Assembly (NCBI RefSeq): GCF_011516755.1
Contig: NZ_WOSY01000007.1
Coordinates: 166,862 to 230,861, forward strand
From: Acetobacter conturbans
GTDB taxonomy: Bacteria; Pseudomonadota; Alphaproteobacteria; Acetobacterales; Acetobacteraceae
Direction: 5' to 3'
Length of the DNA stretch: 64,000 nucleotides
Shown here piece by piece: positions 38,707 to 47,882 of the stretch. Both the position numbers and the translations under genes were made by a program. How positions within the stretch are numbered: the stretch's first letter is position 1; each line of letters starts with the position of its first letter. Below the pieces are notes generated by a model, which worked only from the letters and a program-made list of their open reading frames with translations, was not told the origin of the DNA and ran no database searches.

Positions 38707-39151
38707 GATCAAACTGCCTTCCTGATCTTTACGACCGGCCGACAGATGACTGCCGGCAATTTCAGCCCTGAATGACACCTTGTACGGCATCGCGGAACAT
38801 GGCCCGACATCGGACCTCGCGACACATTCGATGGTATATCATGTTCATTTCACGCGATCTTTTCAAAAAGACCCTCCCCTGAGAGTGCGGCCATTGAGAC
38901 AAAGTCTCGGGGGGCGGTCAAGATAAAACACCCAATACGTATCATTAAATTTGTAAAACCATAATTTCACTAATATCTATGATTATTTAAGCTTTCTCGT
39001 TGCAGCAAACTACCCGATACAGGCCCTGATAAGAAAGCCCCCATATGGGCTACCCTCTTCAAGTTATTTTGAATGTTATTAGATAAAATAATAAAACTGT
39101 AAAAATTACCGACATTCACCCCATTCACCAGCCACCTGAGACCGGAGGCTT
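38707..39151. other. AT-rich intergenic region at the border of the organosulfur island
   Basis: About 445 bases with no gene. From about 38920 to 39110 it is strikingly AT-rich compared with its surroundings, with a small hairpin AGCCC-CCATAT-GGGCT near 39034-39049. It marks the left border of the sulfur gene cluster and may reflect a junction of horizontally acquired DNA. No attachment site or repeat pair was recognised. Confidence 0.5.
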
Positions 39152-39922
39152 TCAGGCAGCCTGCGAATAAAGCAGCTGAGACAGAATCTTTTCCCGCAGG
39201 ACGATCATCTCAGGCGCATTCCTGTCGCGTGGAAAAGGAGCACTCAGCACAAGATCAGAAAGAATGGCCGAGGAGCCCTGCCCACCCAGCGTCACGATCC
39301 GCGTCCCCAGCAACAGAGCCTCATCCACATCATGCGTGACCATGATCGCCGTGAAGCTCCGCTCTTTCCAAAGGCGATGCAATTCCGTCTGCATCGTCAA
39401 ACGGGTCAACGCATCCAGCTTTCCCAGAGGTTCATCCAGAAGCAGCATTTGCGGCTTATTGACCAGCGCCCGCGCAAACGCGACACGCTGCGCCATGCCG
39501 CCGGACAACTGGTGCGGCCACGCTTTCTGAAACCCTTCCAGCCCCACCAGCCGGACAGCCGCATCGACAGCCGCATCATCGCGTTTTCCGGAAATATCCT
39601 GTGACAGAGCTATATTCTGGCGAACCGTTCTCCAGGGATAGAGCGTCGGGTCCTGGAACATCAGAATGCGGTCCGGTCCCGGTCGGGTGATGGGAGTGCC
39701 GTCCACCTCGATCCACCCGTCATTCGGCGATTCCAGCCCGGCGATCAGACGCAATAGGGTCGATTTACCGCATCCGGAGGGACCAAGCAGCACAACGAAT
39801 TCACCCGGCTCCACACGCAGATTCAGGTCGGCCACCACCTCCCTGTACACACCCTCCAGCCTGTATCCATGACGCACGCCGCCAAGATGCAGCGTCACGC
39901 CTTCAGCGCGCGGCGTTACCAT
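39152..39922 (-). CDS. Sulfonate/nitrate/taurine-type ABC transporter ATPase
   Basis: A 256-residue ATPase with Walker A (LLGPSGCGKSTLLRL), the Q-loop (FQDPTLYPWRTVRQN), the signature (HQLSGGMAQRVAFARAL), Walker B (MLLLDEPLGKLD) and the switch His (VTHDVDEA). The aromatic-rich Q-loop region is typical of SsuB/TauB. The start MVTPRAEGVTLHL overlaps the permease stop by seven bases. It energises the importer encoded by the two genes before it. Confidence 0.92.
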   Translation of the reverse strand: MVTPRAEGVTLHLGGVRHGYRLEGVYREVVADLNLRVEPGEFVVLLGPSGCGKSTLLRLIAGLESPNDGWIEVDGTPITRPGPDRILMFQDPTLYPWRTVRQNIALSQDISGKRDDAAVDAAVRLVGLEGFQKAWPHQLSGGMAQRVAFARALVNKPQMLLLDEPLGKLDALTRLTMQTELHRLWKERSFTAIMVTHDVDEALLLGTRIVTLGGQGSSAILSDLVLSAPFPRDRNAPEMIVLREKILSQLLYSQAA

Positions 39923-40899
39923 TTCAGGCCGTCCTTCTGCCACACCAGTATCCTGTCCCGAATACGGAACAGCAACGTAATCAAGCCCGTGCACATGACG
40001 GACATGACCAGAAGCGCCGCATACATATTGGGATAGGCCGCCCAGCCCTGCGCCCATTGCATGTAGAACCCCAGACCGGCTTTCACTCCCAGCATTTCGG
40101 CCACGACAAGCATGGCGAAGGATGCACCGAGTCCCATGAACAGACCAACGAAGATCTGAGGCATGGCAGCCGGCAGCGCCACGCGGAAAATAAGAAACCG
40201 CTCACTCGCCCCCATTGTCCGGGCGACGTCATGAAACGCCGGATCGACCGCCGAGATTCCGGACCACGTCAGAACCGTCACAGGAAAAGCCGCCGCAAGC
40301 GCCATCAAGGCCTCCCCCGCGAGCCAACTCGACGGACTGAGCACAAATGCCAGCGGCAACAACGCCACAGGAGGCAGAGGGCCAATCGCGCGCAGGACCG
40401 GATGGGCCCAGTAGCGAAAACGCGCGAACCGGCCAAGACCTATGCCCGCTGCGATACCCAGTAGCGAACCGATCGAATAACCCACCACCAGCAACCCGAG
40501 CGAATGAAGCAGAGAATTACCCAGCTTCGACCAGTCGGTGATGAACACGTCCAGCAGATCCTGCGGTGTCCCGAAAAACGGACGCGGAAGAGCCAGCAGT
40601 TTTGCCTGCGCCACCTCCCATGCCCCCAGTCCCGCGCCGAGCGCCACGGCCCACGCCGCCCGTTCCTTCAGAAGCCGCAGCGCCGCCGCTCCCAGAAGCA
40701 GCACGCCGATCAGGACGAAACCGACCGCCAGCACGTTGGTATCAGGAAAATCATCAGCATCGGGCCATCGCCATGTCAGCAGGGCTGATACCAGCCACAC
40801 CGGACCGGCCAGCCACGCCGTAACAGACACCGATCCCAGCCGACGCGCCCCCACATTCTCTGGCGCTGCTGCCAGATAAGTAGTCTCCGCCCCGCTCAT
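39916..40899 (-). CDS. Sulfonate-type ABC transporter permease
   Basis: A 327-residue integral membrane protein. The cytoplasmic coupling motif is seen as FHDVARTMGASERFLIFRVALPAAMPQIFVGL-like segments (EAA loop with DVARTMGAS). It is longer than SsuC/TauC (usually about 260) because of an N-terminal addition with two extra hydrophobic segments (residues about 25-85). It overlaps the SBP gene by four bases and the ATPase gene by seven. Confidence 0.9.
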   Translation of the reverse strand: MSGAETTYLAAAPENVGARRLGSVSVTAWLAGPVWLVSALLTWRWPDADDFPDTNVLAVGFVLIGVLLLGAAALRLLKERAAWAVALGAGLGAWEVAQAKLLALPRPFFGTPQDLLDVFITDWSKLGNSLLHSLGLLVVGYSIGSLLGIAAGIGLGRFARFRYWAHPVLRAIGPLPPVALLPLAFVLSPSSWLAGEALMALAAAFPVTVLTWSGISAVDPAFHDVARTMGASERFLIFRVALPAAMPQIFVGLFMGLGASFAMLVVAEMLGVKAGLGFYMQWAQGWAAYPNMYAALLVMSVMCTGLITLLFRIRDRILVWQKDGLKW

Positions 40900-41969
40900 G
40901 ACGCGAACAGGTCCTGCGTCACCCGCGCCGCGTAGCGCGTCGTGTCCAGAGAAGGCCGGAACACGCCCACGCCTTTCAGGGCTTCGGCATAACGGACGAT
41001 CTCGTCACGGAATGAACCGGCAAGTGCCTGATGATGATGGCCCTGCATGCGGATCATGGCCGCGAGTTCCTCAGCCGGGACTTTCGGCGCGAACGGCTGG
41101 AAGATCCGCCCTGTTTCCTCTGGATTACAGGCCACCCAAGCACCGGCATCCAGAATGGCCCGCGTAACGGCGCGCGCGACATCCGGCTCCTCACGCACCA
41201 GACTGCCGCGCAGACCGATGACGCAGCAAGCGGTATGCGCCCACGCCCCCGTCATGTTGCTGTCGATATCGCGCAGGCTGGACTGTTTCCTCTGCATCCG
41301 GCTGTACGGGTCGGCATCGGAAATTGCCTGCACTTCGCCGCGCTGAAGAGCCAGCGGAAGAAGATCGGGCGGGAAAGCACGCCATGAAACGTCCGTTTCA
41401 GGGTCCACGCCAGCTTCCTTGAGTCGTATGGCAAAGAAATTGCGATCGGGGCCACCGATGTCGGTCACGCCGACAGTCTTCCCTTTCAGGTCAGCGAGCG
41501 CCCGGATGGCGCTGTCATTCGGCACCATCAGATACATGCAACCGGCATGCAGTCCCGCAACCAGCTTCACATCGAACCCCTGCTGAAGCGGCTTGAGCCA
41601 GCGTAATGCCATGCCGGGAGCCCCATCGGCCTTGCCCGTGGCGATCGCCTCCAGCAACTGATCCGTCGCACCGCCGAAATTCACATAGTCCACGTCGATA
41701 TTATATCGCGCGAAAAACCCCTTCTCCTTCGCGACCGGCACCGCCGCCACGCAAATGGACGTCTCGTTCCATGCGATGGACAGCTTGCGCGGCTTTGCCA
41801 GCGGTTTCACCTCTCCCGCGATGGCCGCATGACAGTCCTCGCCATGAGCGCCAGCGGCAGACATGGCCTCCTGCGCCCAAAGGGGTCGCGCCATGACAGC
41901 GCCGCCCACACCCAGCAGGGAAGAGGCGAGAAACCTTCTGCGAGAAGACGAGCCTGTGAACGACATCAA
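40896..41969 (-). CDS. ABC transporter substrate-binding protein, SsuA/TauA type, Tat-exported
   Basis: Encodes 357 residues. The N-terminus SSRRRFLASSLLGVGG has the twin-arginine pattern, so export folded via Tat is likely. The mature part has the NMT1/SsuA-like fold (VPVAKEKGFFARYNIDVDYVNFGG, LKGKTVGVTDIGG). An His-rich GHHHQ lies near the C-terminus. First gene of the transporter part, four bases overlapping the permease, and 3 bases from the flavin reductase stop. The ligand is probably an organosulfonate or similar anion; this is inferred from context. Confidence 0.87.
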   Translation of the reverse strand: MMSFTGSSSRRRFLASSLLGVGGAVMARPLWAQEAMSAAGAHGEDCHAAIAGEVKPLAKPRKLSIAWNETSICVAAVPVAKEKGFFARYNIDVDYVNFGGATDQLLEAIATGKADGAPGMALRWLKPLQQGFDVKLVAGLHAGCMYLMVPNDSAIRALADLKGKTVGVTDIGGPDRNFFAIRLKEAGVDPETDVSWRAFPPDLLPLALQRGEVQAISDADPYSRMQRKQSSLRDIDSNMTGAWAHTACCVIGLRGSLVREEPDVARAVTRAILDAGAWVACNPEETGRIFQPFAPKVPAEELAAMIRMQGHHHQALAGSFRDEIVRYAEALKGVGVFRPSLDTTRYAARVTQDLFAS

Positions 41970-41972
41970 ATC

Positions 41973-42533
41973 TCAGTCCTGTCCGGAACCAGTCCGGAAC
42001 GTTGATGGATGAACCAACGGAAGATGGTGAAAAGCCCGGGCGAACCACGCGAGGGCAGCATGGCTCGGATTGCCCAGAGCAATCGCCTCCACGGAACAGA
42101 ACAGCACATCATGCGTGCCGGATGTCCGCACGTCGCCGATCGAACAATCCAGTGTTACAACAGCATCATCGAGGAGTGGGGCTCCGGTATGACCCGTGCG
42201 CCACACGCCCGAAGCAAACTTTTCATCGGACGCCCTGCGACTGCTGGCGAAAACACCGGCCATCTTGTCATGGCCCTGCCCAAGAATGCTGATGCCCACG
42301 ACACCGTTCTGCAAAAAAGCTTCATGCGAACGATTGCTGCGATTGAGGCACACCAGCACCGTTGGAGGTGTGTCGCTCACGCTGCTGATGGCCGACACCG
42401 TCAAGCCATGCCGTCCCCCCGGCCCATCCGTCGTAACCAGTGTCACCGGCGCACCGAGGCGGCTCATCGCTTCACGAAACAGATCCGGAGCAAGCGACGA
42501 GGCCGCAAGGGTCAGCACATCTTCAGGCGGCAT
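41973..42533 (-). CDS. Flavin reductase-like FMN-binding protein
   Basis: A 186-residue flavin reductase domain protein: FREAMSRLGAPVTLVTTDG, GLTVSAISSVSDTPPTVLVCLNRSN and GVVGISILGQGHD are typical of short-chain NAD(P)H:flavin reductases. Such enzymes supply FMNH2 to two-component monooxygenases like the SsuD-type enzymes in this island. The start MPPEDVLTLA overlaps the end of the upstream peroxiredoxin-like gene by 11 bases. Confidence 0.87.
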   Translation of the reverse strand: MPPEDVLTLAASSLAPDLFREAMSRLGAPVTLVTTDGPGGRHGLTVSAISSVSDTPPTVLVCLNRSNRSHEAFLQNGVVGISILGQGHDKMAGVFASSRRASDEKFASGVWRTGHTGAPLLDDAVVTLDCSIGDVRTSGTHDVLFCSVEAIALGNPSHAALAWFARAFHHLPLVHPSTFRTGSGQD

Positions 42534-43221
42534 GGGAGGCTCCTCGCTGCGTGAGGCCAAGCGCCGACAGGATGCGCTCACTTTCCGTGCGATCCATCCA
42601 GTCCGGCGACACATCGACAAAGCGTACGACACGACCCCGACCGATGACGACAACCGCGGGCTTGGGAAGTTCCCATGTCTCTTCAAGGCCATTCAGGGCG
42701 GCGCTGTTTCCACCTTTCGACACAGCCGCCTGACGGGACGGTTCATCAAAAACATAGGTAATGCCCAGAGACCGTGCGAAAGCCAGACCCGTGTCGGATG
42801 CAACGGGGAATGGCAGATCATGGCGCACCGCGATCTCGGCCAGCGCCTGCGGCGGCTGCGGTGAGATGGCCAGCAGGGGAATGCCCGCAGCGGAGAGCGC
42901 GGGCCAAAGCGTGTCGCGATAGTGAGGCAGGGCAATGTTGCAGGCAGGACAACCGGCGAAACGGAAAAACACCAGGACGGCCGGTCCTTTCGCGACCAGC
43001 GTGTCCAGAGAAATGGTGCCCCCGTCAATCGTGGGCAGCGACGTTTCCGGCAAAACGTCATTCTCCTGAACGACGTGACCGGCAGTCCCGTGCTCGTCAA
43101 TCAGCGTCCTGCGCTGGTTGACGTTGATGGCCAGCGCCTCGGCCGACCATGTGCGGACGCGCTCATCTTCCAGAGCGCGGAATTTCGTGCGGAGAGGCGA
43201 CAATGCATTGGATGATGTCAT
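42523..43221 (-). CDS. Peroxiredoxin-like (AhpC/TSA) thioredoxin-fold protein
   Basis: Encodes 232 residues from MTSSNALSPLRTKF. The thioredoxin-fold active site FFRFAGCPACNIALPHYRD holds a CPAC pair, and DLPFPVASDTGLAFARSLGITY is typical of peroxiredoxin-like proteins. Two-cysteine CxxC plus a long N-terminal helix suggests a thiol:disulfide or peroxide-reducing role. The earlier in-frame Met at 43317 is unlikely (no ribosome site). It heads the flavin reductase-ABC operon. Confidence 0.82.
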   Translation of the reverse strand: MTSSNALSPLRTKFRALEDERVRTWSAEALAINVNQRRTLIDEHGTAGHVVQENDVLPETSLPTIDGGTISLDTLVAKGPAVLVFFRFAGCPACNIALPHYRDTLWPALSAAGIPLLAISPQPPQALAEIAVRHDLPFPVASDTGLAFARSLGITYVFDEPSRQAAVSKGGNSAALNGLEETWELPKPAVVVIGRGRVVRFVDVSPDWMDRTESERILSALGLTQRGASHAA

Positions 43222-43317
43222 GGGAGAACTCGAAACAGGAATGGGATGGAGCCAATCCTGCCGTGAAATCCCGCTGAACTCATAAGAAGTTCTTGTCATC
43301 AATCGGTTGAGCAACAC

Positions 43318-44205
43318 TCAACCTCCCGCCGCTGCGGCCAGAAGGTCACCAAGCTCGTTCGCCGCATCCGCGAGATGATTGCGGCGCACCAGAATGGTTT
43401 CGATCTCCGGCACGGCAGGCAGCGCATCGCCCGTGATGGTGGGCAGACCCTCTGCCGTGGCGAAGCGCCGGGTGCGGCAACTGACACCAAGGCCGCCCCG
43501 CACCCCCGCCCGCAGAGCCGGCAGGTTCGGCGTTTCCAGAACCAGTCGGTAATCACGACGTTCCTGCGTCAGCGCCCGGAGCGCCGCATCACGAAAACGG
43601 CAGGGTGGCTCAAGAAGAACAAGCGGAACTTCCGAACGCTCCGCAATCTGAGGGTCCCCGATCCATGTCATCCGGTCATGACCCACCACCTTCCATGTGG
43701 CGCCGGAGCGGTCTCCATGCTGACCGAGGCAGAGCACCAGATCGAGCCGCGACCGGTCGAACATGTCCAGCAGTTCGGCTGAGCCACCCACGCGCACCAC
43801 GAGCCGCGAACGCGGATGGGCGAGACGGAACTGGCCGAGCACATCCGGCAGCAGCGTGTCGGCAAAATCCTGCACCATCCCCACCGTGATGGGGTCCGGC
43901 TCCGCATCCTCCCCGAGCGTGCTCATGATGCGGTCGTTGAGCGCCAGAAGCTGCCGGGCGTAACTGACCAGTTCCTCTCCTATGGGGGTGAGGATCAGCT
44001 TGCGGCCATCGCGCTTGAAAAGCTTCTGCTGCAGCACGTCTTCCAGCCGCTTCATCTGAAGGCTGAGCGCGGACTGGGTCAGAAAAATGGTTTCCGTGGC
44101 CTGAGCCATGGAACCGGCCTCCACGATCGCCACGAACGAACGGAGCAACTCCGTGGGCACATTGCGTGCCATGCGCTGAGGCAGCGAATGACCGGACTGG
44201 GACAT
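43318..44205 (-). CDS. LysR-family transcriptional regulator
   Basis: Encodes 295 residues with an N-terminal winged helix-turn-helix (LLRSFVAIVEAGSMAQATETIFLTQSALSLQMKRLE in pieces) and a C-terminal effector domain. The start MSQSGHSLPQR at 44205 has GGAG 9 bases upstream. It lies between the transporter operon and the divergent SsuD-like operon, so it is the likely regulator of both. A cysteine/sulfur-status ligand is possible but not shown. Confidence 0.9.
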   Translation of the reverse strand: MSQSGHSLPQRMARNVPTELLRSFVAIVEAGSMAQATETIFLTQSALSLQMKRLEDVLQQKLFKRDGRKLILTPIGEELVSYARQLLALNDRIMSTLGEDAEPDPITVGMVQDFADTLLPDVLGQFRLAHPRSRLVVRVGGSAELLDMFDRSRLDLVLCLGQHGDRSGATWKVVGHDRMTWIGDPQIAERSEVPLVLLEPPCRFRDAALRALTQERRDYRLVLETPNLPALRAGVRGGLGVSCRTRRFATAEGLPTITGDALPAVPEIETILVRRNHLADAANELGDLLAAAAGG

Positions 44206-44317
44206 GACAGAAACTCCGCCCCGCGACTCTTCGGGGGTCATATTAACGAATGTGAAGTGCGTATTGAGCATTCCTTGCTTGCTTTAATTCATTTTTCAAG
44301 CGTTAATTTTGTTATAA

Positions 44318-44332
44318 ACTATTTTGTATAGT
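44318..44332. promoter_or_regulatory. Dyad in the divergent LysR / ssuD-like intergenic region
   Basis: A perfect inverted repeat ACTAT-TTTGT-ATAGT sits 17 bases before the SsuD-like start, within an AT-rich 140-base gap. It also fits the T-N11-A pattern of LysR sites. Position near the start codon could mean repression or a promoter -10 (TATAGT). Confidence 0.4.
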
Positions 44333-44348
44333 GAAATTAGGAGTCGAC

Positions 44349-45440
44349 ATGCCCGTGGAATTCATCGGCTATATCGGAAGCCGCAACCAGTCCGAGATCA
44401 TTCCCCCGTCCGGCCCAACCGTGAATGCCAAGCATATCGAGACAGCAGCGAAAATTCACGAAAATGGTGGATTCGACCGCGTTCTCGTCGCCTTTCACTC
44501 AAATTCACCCGAAAGCATCCTCATCGCGCAGCACGCCTCATCCGTAGCGCGTGATCTGGGACTGCTGATCGCCCATCGCCCGGGGTTCAATGCACCGACC
44601 ATCGTCGCGCGGCAGCTCGCGACGCTTGATCACCTCACGAAAGGTCGCGTCGCCGTTCATATCATCACTGGCGGTAGTGATTTAGAACTTCAGGCGGACG
44701 GCGATCACACGACCAAGGCCCAGCGCTATGCCCGCACGAGTGAATATCTCGACATTGTGAAGCAGGAATGGAGCGCCACCACCCCTTTCGACTACAAGGG
44801 CGAATTCTACGATGTGAGAGGAGCAAACTCCCTCGTCCGTCCCTATCGTGACAGCGGCATCCCCGTCTATTTCGGCGGCTCCTCCGCTGAAGCCATCGAC
44901 GTCGCAGGCAAACACGCCGACGTTTATGCGCTGTGGGGTGAAACATACGAACAGGTTGCCGAGACCGTCTCCCGTGTTCGCGCTGCGGCGGCCCGTCACG
45001 GTCGCACGCCTCGCTTTTCACTGTCCCTCCGCCCCGTGCTTGCGGAAACGGAAGAAGCCGCGTGGGCACGCGCCGACCGTATCCTTGAAAAAGCACGGGA
45101 TCTTCAGGATAAAACCGGCTTCACCCGGCCCACAGTGATTCCAAACGAAGGCTCACGACGCCTGCTCGAAGCTGCCTCCCAGGGTGGCCGTCTCGACAAG
45201 CGCCTGTGGACAGGTATCGCGGCCCTCACAGGCGCGCGGGGCAACTCCACCTCACTGGTCGGCACCCCTGATCAGGTCGCCGAAGCCCTGATCGACTACT
45301 ACCGCCTCGGCATCTCCACCTTCCTGATCCGCGGTTTTGATCCGATCCTGGATGCCTATGAATATGGACGTGACCTGATTCCCCGCGTCCGGGAACTGGT
45401 GGCCGCCGAGGATGCGCGGTCGGCCAGTCACGCGGCCTGA
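44349..45440 (+). CDS. SsuD-like FMNH2-dependent alkanesulfonate monooxygenase
   Basis: A 363-residue luciferase-like TIM-barrel enzyme. FIGYIGSRNQSE at the N-terminus, GLLIAHRPGF, HIITGGSDLELQADGDH and FLIRGFDPILDAYEYG match the SsuD group that uses FMNH2 and O2 to split C-S bonds of alkanesulfonates, giving aldehyde and sulfite. The ATG at 44349 was chosen because AGGAG lies 6 bases upstream; a GTG at 44331 overlaps the dyad. First gene of a five-gene operon. A paralogue lies at 51962-53089. Confidence 0.88.
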   Translation: MPVEFIGYIGSRNQSEIIPPSGPTVNAKHIETAAKIHENGGFDRVLVAFHSNSPESILIAQHASSVARDLGLLIAHRPGFNAPTIVARQLATLDHLTKGRVAVHIITGGSDLELQADGDHTTKAQRYARTSEYLDIVKQEWSATTPFDYKGEFYDVRGANSLVRPYRDSGIPVYFGGSSAEAIDVAGKHADVYALWGETYEQVAETVSRVRAAAARHGRTPRFSLSLRPVLAETEEAAWARADRILEKARDLQDKTGFTRPTVIPNEGSRRLLEAASQGGRLDKRLWTGIAALTGARGNSTSLVGTPDQVAEALIDYYRLGISTFLIRGFDPILDAYEYGRDLIPRVRELVAAEDARSASHAA

Positions 45441-45446
45441 TATCCC

Positions 45447-46433
45447 ATGCTGGAGTTCGCCAGACGCCCGGTTATCCTGAATCAGATCGGTGGAAGCATG
45501 ACCACCGTTCTTGGCGACTATGCTGACCGCATCGACGTCATTTCCGGAGACCGCGACGCGGCGGAACCGTGGAAAACGGGAGGCGCGGACATCCTGCTGA
45601 CCGGCCCCTCCCGTGCATGGGCGAAGGCGCCTTCCACTCCTCCAACGGACTGGAAAGATGGACCACGATGGGTGCAGATCGCATCTGCTGGCATTGACAG
45701 TTTTCCTGACTGGGTGCTCAGCGGTCGGCACGTGACATGTGGGCGGGGAGACGCCGCCACACCCATTGCCGAATTCGTCCTATCGGCACTCCTGGATTAC
45801 GAACGCGATATCGACCGCCTGCGACCCACATCTCCCCGGGAATGGGAAGCGGCGGCACAGGCACTCCGTAAGCGGCCCGAAACCGGCACGCTGCATGGAC
45901 GGACGCTCGGACTGGCCGGATATGGCGCGATTGGGCAGGCCATCGCTGTCCGTGCCCGTGCTTTCGGAATGCGTGTGCAGGTGCTGCGTCGGAGCCCTCT
46001 CACGGCTACGTCCGGCGAAATCGAACCTGTGCAGTCGTTGACGGACCTCTTCCGGCAGGCGGACCATCTCGTTCTCGCCATGCCTCTGACACAGGAAACC
46101 CGGGGCATCGTCGACAGGGAAATCCTGCAACAGGCCAAACCGGGTCTGCATCTCGTCAACATCGCCCGTGGTGCCCTGATCGGTCAGGATGCTCTCCTGC
46201 ATGCGCTCGACGCAGGCCGCCCTGCCTTCGCCACACTGGACGTGACGACGCCCGAGCCGTTGCCCGCCGACCATCCATTCTACACCCACCCGCGCGTAAG
46301 ACTGACACCTCACATAAGCTGGGCCGGCCCCCATGTGCGTGAAAATCTTGCCCGTCGCATCAGCATCAATCTGGACCGCTATCTGCGTGGCGAGCCGCTT
46401 CTGGACACCATAGACCCCACACGCGGCTACTGA
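45447..46433 (+). CDS. D-isomer-specific 2-hydroxyacid dehydrogenase
   Basis: Encodes 328 residues. The Rossmann motif is LGLAGYGAIGQAIAVRARAFG. The catalytic Arg is in VNIARGALIG, the Glu in TPEPLPADHPF and the His in TPHISWAG. It starts 6 bases after the monooxygenase stop, so it is in the operon. It may handle a carbon skeleton released from a sulfonate or mercapto acid, such as a 2-hydroxy or 2-keto acid. Confidence 0.88.
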   Translation: MLEFARRPVILNQIGGSMTTVLGDYADRIDVISGDRDAAEPWKTGGADILLTGPSRAWAKAPSTPPTDWKDGPRWVQIASAGIDSFPDWVLSGRHVTCGRGDAATPIAEFVLSALLDYERDIDRLRPTSPREWEAAAQALRKRPETGTLHGRTLGLAGYGAIGQAIAVRARAFGMRVQVLRRSPLTATSGEIEPVQSLTDLFRQADHLVLAMPLTQETRGIVDREILQQAKPGLHLVNIARGALIGQDALLHALDAGRPAFATLDVTTPEPLPADHPFYTHPRVRLTPHISWAGPHVRENLARRISINLDRYLRGEPLLDTIDPTRGY

Positions 46434-46457
46434 CCGTGTGAAGAAAGGATCAGTGCG

Positions 46458-47249
46458 ATGAACGTCATTTCTCCTGTCGAAACACAGGCGCGTGTGCGCC
46501 GTCTGGTACCCCGCGCTCCTGCGGCATCCCATGAAGAGGAACGTCTGCATCGCAAGCAGCGTCTTGCCGCCACGTTCCGGCTGTTCGGTCGTTATGGCTT
46601 CGATCAGGGACTGGCAGGTCATGTGACCGCACGCGATCCGGAATTTCCCGATCGTTACTGGATCAATCCGCTCGGCGTCCATTTTTCACAGATCCGTACA
46701 TCCGACCTGCAACTGGTCGACCATGATGGTGCGATCCTGATCGGCAACAGACCGATAAACACAGCGGGTTTCACAATCCATTCCGCGCTTCACAAGACAC
46801 GTCCGGATGTGATCGCCGCAGCACACACGCATTCCACCTATGGCAAGGCGTTCTCCGCGCTCGGAACAGAACTTCTTCCTCTCACTCAGGATTCCTGCGC
46901 TTTTTACGAAGACCATGCTGTTTTTGATCCGTTTTCCGGTGTGGTGCTCGATGACAGCGAAGGAGAACGGTTGGCCGAAACGCTCGGCTCACGCAAAGCC
47001 GTGATCCTGCAGAATCACGGCCTGCTGACTGTGGGCGATTCCGTGGAAGCGGCCGCATGGTGGTTCATTACGATGGATAATGCCGCTCACGCACAGCTTC
47101 TTGCACAGGCCGCAGGTCCCGTGAAACCCATCGCCGCCGATATCGCCCGCAAGACAGCCGCTCAGGTGGGAACGGATCTCGGTGGATATTTCTCGTTCCA
47201 GCCCCTCTGGGACTGGATCGTCGCGCAGGAACCCGACCTTCTCGACTGA
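46458..47249 (+). CDS. Class II aldolase/adducin-family protein
   Basis: A 263-residue protein with the class II aldolase fold. Metal-binding histidines appear in AAHTHSTYGKAFSA and in the ILQNHGLLTVG segment. GFDQGLAGHVTARDPE is also typical. It may cleave or decarboxylate a hydroxy acid from organosulfur breakdown. It sits in the middle of the SsuD-like operon, 24 bases after the dehydrogenase. Confidence 0.87.
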   Translation: MNVISPVETQARVRRLVPRAPAASHEEERLHRKQRLAATFRLFGRYGFDQGLAGHVTARDPEFPDRYWINPLGVHFSQIRTSDLQLVDHDGAILIGNRPINTAGFTIHSALHKTRPDVIAAAHTHSTYGKAFSALGTELLPLTQDSCAFYEDHAVFDPFSGVVLDDSEGERLAETLGSRKAVILQNHGLLTVGDSVEAAAWWFITMDNAAHAQLLAQAAGPVKPIAADIARKTAAQVGTDLGGYFSFQPLWDWIVAQEPDLLD

Positions 47250-47282
47250 CATATGACACACTCCTGCTCCGGAACAGTTCCC

Positions 47283-47882
47283 ATGACCCAGATTTCCCCA
47301 CTTCGCGACTTTGTCGTCGGTCTTACGAAACTCTACGATGAAGGTCTCGATCCTCAGACCCTTCAGGTAAAAGGCGCCGATCTGCTGCGCACCCTCGTTT
47401 CTCGCGATAACTGGCTGCCCGATGAATTCGCTCGCCCCAATCCAGAACGCTACAGCCAGTATCTTCTGCATTGCGATCCGCTGGAACGCTTTTCGGTCGT
47501 AAGTTTCGTGTGGGGTCCGGGCCAGAAAACCCCCCTGCATGATCATCGTGTCTGGGGCCTGATCGGGATGTTGCGTGGCCGTGAGAGCGAGACTCAGTTC
47601 GAACGTGATGGAGACGGTCGTTTTCGAGCCACGGAAAAATCCTTTCTGGAACCGGGAGAGGTCGCATCCCTCACACCGGGCGTGAACGATTACCATCTGG
47701 TCGCGAACGCACTCACCGATGAAGTCTCCATTTCCATCCATGTCTATGGCGACAATATCGGCGGCGTCTCCCGCGCAACCTACGACCCTGAAACCGGCGA
47801 GGAAAAGACGTTCATCTCCGGTTATTCAAGTGAGGAAACCCCTAATCTCTGGGACCGCTCCCGTGAAAGAAAAGCCGCATGA
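47283..47882 (+). CDS. Cupin thiol dioxygenase, 3-mercaptopropionate dioxygenase-like
   Basis: Encodes 199 residues of the cysteine dioxygenase family. Iron-binding histidines are seen in PLHDHRVWGLIGMLRG and SISIHVYG. The RYSQYLLH and EEKTFISGYS segments strongly recall the Pseudomonas enzyme PA2602 (from memory), which prefers 3-mercaptopropionate and has a Gln in the former segment where cysteine dioxygenases have Arg; here that Gln is kept. It oxidises a thiol to a sulfinate. The start at 47283 has GGAA upstream, but 47253 is possible. It overlaps the rhodanese gene by four bases. Confidence 0.82.
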   Translation: MTQISPLRDFVVGLTKLYDEGLDPQTLQVKGADLLRTLVSRDNWLPDEFARPNPERYSQYLLHCDPLERFSVVSFVWGPGQKTPLHDHRVWGLIGMLRGRESETQFERDGDGRFRATEKSFLEPGEVASLTPGVNDYHLVANALTDEVSISIHVYGDNIGGVSRATYDPETGEEKTFISGYSSEETPNLWDRSRERKAA

